NCBI GenBank assembly: GCA_027026295.1
Contig: JALVOR010000095.1
Location: 1-6,212 of the forward strand
From: Anaerolineales bacterium
GTDB lineage: Bacteria > Chloroflexota > Anaerolineae > Anaerolineales > DRMV01
Length of the DNA stretch: 6,212 bases
Reading direction: 5' to 3'
In this document: positions 5,054 through 6,212 of the stretch, piece by piece
Layout of the letters: every line of letters begins with the position of its first letter
Numbering within the stretch: position 1 is the first letter of the stretch
The notes under the pieces: model-generated
What the model was told of the DNA's origin: nothing
Database searches by the model: none
Seen by the model: the letters and a program-made list of their open reading frames with translations, nothing else
Program-made: the position numbers and the translations under genes

Positions 5054-5938
5054 ATGAAACGCTTTTTTGAGCATTCCCGCTGGTTGTGGGCCGTTGCATT
5101 TGGCGTTTGGGGTGTTTTGCTGGCGTGCAATTTGCCCCAGTCGGCGTCTGCGCCGCCGGCGCCTTCGCAGAATCAAGAAACCCGTGCTGCGCCCGCAGCA
5201 ACGGCAACAGAAATTGTCCTGGCAACCCATGAAGGGGCTGAGCCTCAACCTCAATCCACAGAAACTCCTGCACCACCGACGCCTTCCCCCACGCCCAGCC
5301 TTACCCCCACGATAACACTTACCCCCACGCCTTCCACGCCGATGGTGAGCGTTTCGGTGAACACCAACTGCCGCACCGGCCCCGGTAACGCCTACGATCG
5401 CGTAGGGGCGTTGCTGGTTGGGGAAACCGCCGAGGTGCTGGCGCGCGACCCCTATGGGCTGTTCTGGTATATCCCCAATCCCGACAAGCCGGGCGGCAAG
5501 TGCTGGGTTTGGGGACAGTATGCCACCGTCACGGGTGATACTTCCTCGCTGCCCGTGTTTACACCCCCGCCGACGCCTACGCCGGTGCCTGCTTTCGTGC
5601 TCAAGGGTGTCACGGTGAAGGCTGGCTGCATTCCTCCCTATATCTTTTTTATTGAAATCTCCAATACCGGCGGCGTTGCCTGGCGTAGTTATTACTTGAA
5701 GATCGAAGACCTGACGAACTCGTCTACCGGCACGATTGCTGGAACACACTTCAGTAGCGTCAAGAACACGTGCAGCCCGCCTGGAGACTTGAGTGTCATC
5801 AACCCCGGTGAGGGCGCCTATATCGCTGAAAATGCCCTTGCTGTCCCTTTTCACCACTTTCGCTTCACGCTCACTTTGTATGCTGAACCCGGTCAACACG
5901 GGACGTCTCTCACGAAAGTTATTGAATATCACCCCTGA
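5054..5938 (+). CDS. Lipoprotein with SH3b-like domain and unrecognised C-terminal domain
   Basis: The product is 294 residues and probably anchored on the outer face of the membrane. A basic N-terminus and hydrophobic stretch (11-24) lead to lipobox VLLAC with Cys25. A low-complexity Ala/Pro/Thr linker follows (to about 96). Residues 97-160 look like a bacterial SH3 domain: VSVSVNTNCRTGPGNAYDRVG (97-118 region), a GET turn (123-125), then a Trp-rich end with KCWVWGQYATV (149-159). Cys106 and Cys150 may form a disulfide. A second PT linker (170-179) joins a C-terminal domain of about 115 residues that I do not recognise. Its alternating hydrophobic pattern and motifs ISNTGGVAW (202-210) and NPGEGAYI (240-247) suggest a beta-sandwich of the kind found in cell-surface proteins; Cys192 and Cys230 may pair. 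AAAGGAG lies 6 bases before the ATG. Likely role is cell-wall or surface binding; the ligand is unknown. Confidence 0.88.
   Translation: MKRFFEHSRWLWAVAFGVWGVLLACNLPQSASAPPAPSQNQETRAAPAATATEIVLATHEGAEPQPQSTETPAPPTPSPTPSLTPTITLTPTPSTPMVSVSVNTNCRTGPGNAYDRVGALLVGETAEVLARDPYGLFWYIPNPDKPGGKCWVWGQYATVTGDTSSLPVFTPPPTPTPVPAFVLKGVTVKAGCIPPYIFFIEISNTGGVAWRSYYLKIEDLTNSSTGTIAGTHFSSVKNTCSPPGDLSVINPGEGAYIAENALAVPFHHFRFTLTLYAEPGQHGTSLTKVIEYHP
5264..5341 (+). repeat. Low-complexity Pro/Thr-coding linker with short tandem motif
   Basis: This segment encodes residues 71-96 of the lipoprotein, rich in TP, SP and LT-PT pairs. The 12-base string CTTACCCCCACG occurs twice (5300-5311 and 5318-5329), and CCGACGCCTTCCCCCA near 5277 recurs exactly at the window's right end (6197-6212) in the neighbouring paralogue. 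Such repeats are prone to slippage, gene conversion and misassembly. Confidence 0.55.
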
Positions 5939-5977
5939 AGTGCACAAAGCGCGTTTGTAGTGAAAGGATGATGTCCG

Positions 5978-6212
5978 ATGTTTGGAAAGCGGTTCGATTT
6001 GTTGCTTGCCGCGGTTCTGGTTCTCCTTTTGGCCTGCAATTTTCCCGGCAGCGCCGTTACCCCTGCCGTGGCACCTTCGCAAGCGCCTGCTGCCATTGCA
6101 ACGGTTGTCGCGGCGACCATTGCTGCTCAAGGCGATGCTGGCGCGCCTGGCGCCGTTTCGCCTGCGCCGTCTACTGAAACGCCCGAATCGCCGCCCCCGA
6201 CGCCTTCCCCCA
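5978..6212 (+). CDS. Second lipoprotein of the tandem pair, partial at the right edge
   Basis: The frame is open from ATG 5978 to the window end, giving 78 residues with no stop. It starts MFGKRFDLLLAAVLVLLLAC, a signal sequence with lipobox LLLAC and Cys20, followed by NFPGSAVTP and a long Ala/Pro/Thr linker ending in PPPTPSP. The lipobox context LLACNFPGSA closely matches LLACNLPQSA of the upstream gene, and the linker composition is the same, so it is probably a paralogue and may continue into an SH3-type domain beyond the window. GAAAGGA lies 9 bases upstream. Two earlier ATGs (5968 and 5971) are in another frame that has no lipobox and stops at 6177. It begins 39 bases after the first gene with no terminator between, so the two are probably co-transcribed. 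Confidence 0.8.
   Translation, partial: MFGKRFDLLLAAVLVLLLACNFPGSAVTPAVAPSQAPAAIATVVAATIAAQGDAGAPGAVSPAPSTETPESPPPTPSP

Noticed and set aside
5944..5958. Small inverted repeat ACAAA-GCGCG-TTTGT between the lipoprotein genes
   Set aside because: Only five weak pairs and no T-run, so it is not a credible terminator and could be chance.
4991..6130. 379-residue minus-strand open frame opposite the lipoprotein genes
   Set aside because: The plus-strand frames have lipoboxes, ribosome binding sites and an SH3-like domain. The minus frame is Arg/Gly-rich low complexity and is a by-product of codon bias.
1..6212. CRISPR array, tRNA or rRNA gene, prophage or defence system
   Set aside because: No regularly spaced repeats, no tRNA-like cloverleaf and no phage or defence proteins were seen on either strand.

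Overview
The window most likely comes from a bacterium of the Chloroflexota, class Anaerolineae. This is inference from two things: secreted lipoproteins with proline/threonine-rich linkers and SH3-type domains are common there, and quinone-type genes are set in a moderately GC-rich genome. No rRNA, tRNA or other phylogenetic marker is present to prove it.

Positions 397-4782 hold a tightly packed five-gene operon on the minus strand. In transcription order it encodes a lipid-anchored NMT1/THI5-like substrate-binding protein (3778-4782), a UbiD-family prenylated-FMN decarboxylase (2287-3747), a UbiA-family aromatic prenyltransferase (1418-2287), a UbiX flavin prenyltransferase (852-1421) and a small YhbP-like flavin split-barrel protein (397-867). 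The last four genes overlap by 1, 4 and 16 bases. UbiA attaches a polyprenyl tail to an aromatic acid, UbiD removes the carboxylate, and UbiX makes the prFMN cofactor that UbiD needs. This trio is the late part of a quinone pathway. Because this group is expected to make menaquinone, the futalosine-route assignment (MqnP, MqnL and a UbiX-like MqnM) is plausible but not proven here.

The 271-base divergent intergenic region (4783-5053) carries a promoter for each direction. The minus-strand leader can fold into two stem-loops, and the second would pair with the Shine-Dalgarno sequence of the first operon gene. It is a candidate cis-regulatory RNA.

Positions 5054-6212 on the plus strand carry two tandem, related lipoprotein genes. 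The first is complete, with an SH3b-like domain and an unrecognised C-terminal domain. The second is cut by the window end.

Positions 1-396 contain no convincing gene. They hold a 175-bp MITE-like element (206-380) that encloses two inverted copies of a dispersed GTCAYTGCGAG-type repeat. To its left are a minus-strand promoter candidate (109-136) and, immediately downstream, a long imperfect hairpin (24-90) that could be the start of a structured RNA or a leader for a gene beyond the left edge.
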